Assembly (NCBI GenBank): GCA_025997155.1
Contig: BNUF01000089.1
Coordinates: 1 to 9,395, forward strand
Length of the DNA stretch: 9,395 nucleotides
Direction of reading: 5' to 3'
Source of the DNA: Clostridia bacterium
GTDB lineage: Bacteria > Bacillota > Clostridia > Lachnospirales > WQUN01
Shown: positions 7,146 through 9,395 of the stretch, in pieces
How positions within the stretch are numbered: the first letter of the stretch is position 1
Layout: each line of letters opens with the position of its first letter
Notes under the pieces: model-generated
What the model was told of the DNA's origin: nothing
Databases searched by the model: none
The model's input: the letters and a program-made list of their open reading frames with translations, nothing else
Made by a program: the position numbers and the translations under genes

Positions 7146-8074
7146 CCGACCAAGCCGAAAACCTGCGAAACATAATGCGAAAAAAAATGGGAGCGGCGGA
7201 AATCCACGACGACGAACCCGTCGTCCGAGAGAGCGAGATAACCATACCTCCCCCGCCCCCCGTGCCTATATCCGCCAGACTTATCACCGTCACAAGCGGC
7301 AAGGGCGGCGTGGGCAAGACTAATTTCACGATTAACCTTGCCCTCTCCCTCTCGAAAATCGGTAAAAGAGTCGCTATAATTGACGCGGACTTCGGGCTTG
7401 CGAATATTGAGGTACTTTTGGGGATTATCCCGAAATACAGTATCGCCGATATCTTTTCGGGGGCGAGAACGGTCGGCGAGGTGATAGCCGACGGACCTCT
7501 GGGGATAAAATTTCTTTCGGGCGGCTCGGGACTCCGCAATATGGCGAATATCACGGAGGAGCAAATCTCGTTTTTAATCGAGCAGTTCGCCTATCTCGAC
7601 ACGATAGCCGACGTAATCCTTGTGGACACGGGAGCGGGAATCACCGACTCCGTAATCAACTTTGTACGCGCCTCGGGCGAAATCATCATAATCACGACAC
7701 CCGAACCGACATCAATCACCGACGCTTACGCCGTGATAAAATCCGCGAAAGAGGACGGGGGGAACGTCCCGCAAATAAACGTCGTGATAAACCGCGTCGA
7801 CGACTTTGACGAGGGCGCGGAGGTTTTTTCGAAACTCGCCCGCGTGACACAGAAATTCTTGGGGCTGACCCTGATAAACCTAGGATACATACCATACGAC
7901 ACAAACCTTGTCAAAGCCGTAAAAAAACAACAGCCCGTCGTCCTCAGTTTCCCCGACTCCGTCTCGGCGGAATGTATCGAACGAATTTCAAAACTCTTGT
8001 TTGAAATCGAAACTCCGCGCAAAAACGCGGGCGTGAAAAATTTTATAAAAAAATTATCGGCCATATTTAAATAG
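7142..8074 (+). CDS. flhG: MinD-like ATPase FlhG (FleN/YlxH), flagellar number regulator
   Basis: FlhG is a ParA/MinD-family ATPase that controls flagellar number and pattern and stimulates the GTPase activity of FlhF. The 310-residue protein begins with DQAENLR (3-9), the DQAxxLR motif known in Bacillus FlhG to act on FlhF. A proline run IPPPPPVPI (35-43) links it to the ATPase core. The core shows the deviant Walker A KGGVGKTN (54-61) with the signature lysine, DADFGLANIEVLLG (81-94), VDTGAG (161-166) and the NRVD segment (217-220). The C-terminus GVKNFIKKLSAIFK (297-310) is a basic amphipathic helix that fits a MinD-like membrane-targeting sequence. The start is TTG with a strong ribosome site; the TTGA overlap with the flhF stop implies translational coupling, which fits the FlhF-FlhG partnership. 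It is complete, with no missing motif. Other MinD-family roles are unlikely given the DQAxxLR motif and the neighbours. Confidence 0.96.
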   Translation: MTDQAENLRNIMRKKMGAAEIHDDEPVVRESEITIPPPPPVPISARLITVTSGKGGVGKTNFTINLALSLSKIGKRVAIIDADFGLANIEVLLGIIPKYSIADIFSGARTVGEVIADGPLGIKFLSGGSGLRNMANITEEQISFLIEQFAYLDTIADVILVDTGAGITDSVINFVRASGEIIIITTPEPTSITDAYAVIKSAKEDGGNVPQINVVINRVDDFDEGAEVFSKLARVTQKFLGLTLINLGYIPYDTNLVKAVKKQQPVVLSFPDSVSAECIERISKLLFEIETPRKNAGVKNFIKKLSAIFK

Positions 8075-8085
8075 GAGACAATCTT

Positions 8086-8799
8086 ATGTTACTTCTTGAT
8101 AGCGTGAAAGTCGGAGACAGGCTTGAAATAAAAATCTCCCGCGAGGAGGATTTCGCGAAAGCCCATGCAAGTCAAGTGGAAGACATTCTTCCAAAAGATG
8201 AAATCGTGCTAAGCGCGCCAATATCATACGGACAAATAGTCAAATTATCGAAAGAGGAAGACTATGACCTAACCTTTTTTACATCAGGCGGCATGATACA
8301 ATTCCCCGCCAAATTCCTTCTCTTCACAAAAGAAGAAAACTTCTATTTCGCCAGATTCAAGATAACGGGCGACGGCAAAAGGGCGCAGCGGCGCGAATTC
8401 TTTCGCTTTAACTGCTTGATAGACTTTAAGTTCGCCGAAATCCCCGAAGTCGAATACCCTATTTGGGAAAACATAACCGACGAAAAACGCGCCGTTATGT
8501 TCGAGGCGCTTGAAGACTCTATGACGAAATATGACGGGCTTATAAAGGACATAGGCGCGGGGGGCGTTCGTTTCGTAAGCAACGATAACGTTGACGAGGG
8601 GGCACTTGTGAACGCGATTATCCCGCTCCGCGACCAGCAATTTGTCGCCGTGGGGAGACTCCTGCGAAAACAGTATTTCCCAAAATCAGTCTATCGGTAT
8701 CAGTACCGCATACAATTCACAGGCATGAGCTCTCGCGAACAGGAAAAGATAGTCCAGTTCATATTCACGGAACAGCGCAAATCCCTTAAACGAGAGTAA
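8086..8799 (+). CDS. ycgR: YcgR-like PilZ domain protein, predicted c-di-GMP-dependent flagellar brake
   Basis: A 237-residue soluble protein with a YcgR-type N-terminal beta domain (about 1-97, starting with a VGDRLEI strand at 9-15) followed by a PilZ domain (about 98-230). YcgR proteins bind c-di-GMP and slow or bias the flagellar motor. The c-di-GMP motif RxxxR is present as RREFFR (102-107; R103 and R107). The second motif, usually D/NxSxxG, reads DIGAGG (155-160), with Gly where Ser is usual. About 47 residues separate the two motifs; the stretch 118-150 (acidic and aromatic) looks like an insertion compared with E. coli YcgR. The ATG at 8086 has AGGAG 8 nt upstream and lies 11 nt after the flhG stop, so it is in the same operon. 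Family assignment is firm; actual c-di-GMP binding is inferred. Confidence 0.9.
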   Translation: MLLLDSVKVGDRLEIKISREEDFAKAHASQVEDILPKDEIVLSAPISYGQIVKLSKEEDYDLTFFTSGGMIQFPAKFLLFTKEENFYFARFKITGDGKRAQRREFFRFNCLIDFKFAEIPEVEYPIWENITDEKRAVMFEALEDSMTKYDGLIKDIGAGGVRFVSNDNVDEGALVNAIIPLRDQQFVAVGRLLRKQYFPKSVYRYQYRIQFTGMSSREQEKIVQFIFTEQRKSLKRE

Positions 8800-8825
8800 A
8801 TTCATCATACAACGGAGGACGCAAA

Positions 8826-9395
8826 ATGAGCGAGTTCACAACGTTCGGAGAAATACACTTTGATATACTGCGCGAAATAGGGAGTATCGGCGCGGGAAAC
8901 GCCGCCACCTCACTTTCTAAAATGCTTGACAAGAGAGTATATATGCAAGTGCCGCAGGTGAAACTTTTGGACTTCAAGGACGTGTCCGAGGTTATGGGCG
9001 GCTCGGAAAATATAATTATCGGGCTTCTTGTCGGAATGAGCGGCGACCTGAACGGAATGATGATGTTTCTGATTAATCTTCGTTCCGCACATTCTCTCGT
9101 AAATATGCTATTCGGGAACGTCCCCCAGTCGAACAAAGCTGCGGACGATTTCACGGATATGGAAATATCCGCCATTCAGGAAGTCGGCAACATTCTTTTG
9201 AGTTCGTACTTAGGCTCTCTTTCGACGCTTATCGACAAATCCATTACGCAATCGATTCCCTACCTCTGCTATATAAAAAGATACCTTTTGAATATGTTTT
9301 TGCAGTCGTTTATCGTAGCCGCGCCTTTGTTGTTTGTCACGCTCGTTATGGGTTTTTTGGTGCAGCTGTATCAGGTTAAGTGGAAACCGACGGCA
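8826..9395 (+). CDS. cheC: CheY-P phosphatase CheC, reading frame chimeric and open at right edge
   Basis: CheC dephosphorylates CheY-P and, with CheD, drives chemotactic adaptation. The ATG at 8826 has GGAGG 7 nt upstream and lies 26 nt after the PilZ gene. Residues 1-149 are a clear CheC: first half-site D13-x3-E17-x2-S20-x22-P43 in the FDILREIGSIGAGNAATSL region, and second half-site S115-x3-E119-x2-N122-x22-P145. The second site is intact; in the first the usual catalytic Asn is Ser (S20). After SIPYLCY (143-149) CheC should continue with a DM-GA-type strand for roughly 50 residues. Instead the frame runs on as IKRYLLNMFLQS (150-161) and a hydrophobic helix (162-180), resembling FlhB. The frame has no stop before the window edge (190 codons). 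Either the CheC C-terminus was lost by rearrangement or the DNA after about 9272 belongs elsewhere. The CheC identity of the first 149 residues is secure. Confidence 0.88.
   Translation, partial: MSEFTTFGEIHFDILREIGSIGAGNAATSLSKMLDKRVYMQVPQVKLLDFKDVSEVMGGSENIIIGLLVGMSGDLNGMMMFLINLRSAHSLVNMLFGNVPQSNKAADDFTDMEISAIQEVGNILLSSYLGSLSTLIDKSITQSIPYLCYIKRYLLNMFLQSFIVAAPLLFVTLVMGFLVQLYQVKWKPTA
9273..9395 (+). pseudogene. flhB: FlhB-like fragment joined in frame to cheC
   Basis: The 41 codons from 9273 encode a segment that does not belong to CheC. From FIVAAPLLFVTLVMG (162-176) through VQLYQVKWKPTA (179-190) it resembles FlhB around its second membrane helix: compare the pattern AP-LL-V-LV-G followed six residues later by QV and an aromatic-containing stretch, as I recall it from Bacillus subtilis FlhB. 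FlhB is the switch protein of the flagellar export gate and is often encoded next to flhA. The fragment lacks the FlhB N-terminus and first helix, and the rest lies beyond the window. It may be a true rearrangement remnant or an assembly artefact. The FlhB identification rests on a short membrane segment and is moderately sure. Confidence 0.6.

Noticed and set aside
7025..7564. 179- and 166-codon minus-strand frames across flhF/flhG
   Set aside because: They are antisense to conserved FlhF and FlhG motifs, overlap each other in different frames and show no family features.
8800..8825. Gap between the PilZ gene and cheC as a separate promoter or terminator site
   Set aside because: It is only 26 nt long, has no hairpin or promoter boxes, and contains just the cheC ribosome site GGAGG at 8814-8818.

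Overview
The window looks like part of a chromosome of a motile, Gram-positive-type bacterium, most likely Bacillota in or near the class Clostridia. The main grounds are the gene order flhA-flhF-flhG-ycgR/PilZ-cheC, an FlhG with the N-terminal DQAxxLR motif known from Bacillus FlhG, strong GGAGG-type ribosome binding sites, a CsaB-type pyruvyl transferase (an enzyme of secondary cell-wall polysaccharide) and a DUF624 membrane protein. This is inferred from gene content; no rRNA or other marker gene is present.

Left arm (1-3750, minus strand): one compact cluster read leftwards, probably an operon. In transcription order it holds a DUF624/YesL-like membrane protein, a 728-residue fusion of a family-4 glycosyltransferase and a CsaB-like polysaccharide pyruvyl transferase, and two tandem paralogous Uma2-family (DUF820) putative nucleases. 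The second Uma2 copy runs off the left edge. Gaps are 25 nt or less and the first two genes overlap.

Centre (3751-3879): an AT-rich divergent control region. It carries a recognisable extended -10 box on each strand, one for the envelope cluster and one for the flagellar operon.

Right arm (3880-9395, plus strand): flagellar export, placement and control genes. flhA (export gate), flhF (SRP-type GTPase) and flhG (MinD-type ATPase) are translationally coupled by 1-4 nt overlaps. They are followed by a YcgR-like PilZ protein (predicted c-di-GMP-responsive flagellar brake) and cheC (CheY-P phosphatase). FlhF and FlhG would set flagellar position and number, FlhA would export subunits, the PilZ protein would couple motility to c-di-GMP, and CheC would tune chemotaxis.

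The most notable anomaly is at the right edge. After residue 149 the cheC reading frame stops resembling CheC and continues in frame as a membrane segment resembling FlhB near its second transmembrane helix. flhB often lies just upstream of flhA in such clusters, but here the space upstream of flhA is occupied by the divergent envelope genes. This points to a chimeric assembly join or a real rearrangement. I saw no mobile element, CRISPR array, tRNA, rRNA, riboswitch or convincing terminator, and no stretch over 300 bases lacks a gene. I found no strong candidate for a wholly new system; the unusual points are the GT-CsaB fusion, the Uma2 tandem duplication, and the cheC/flhB join.
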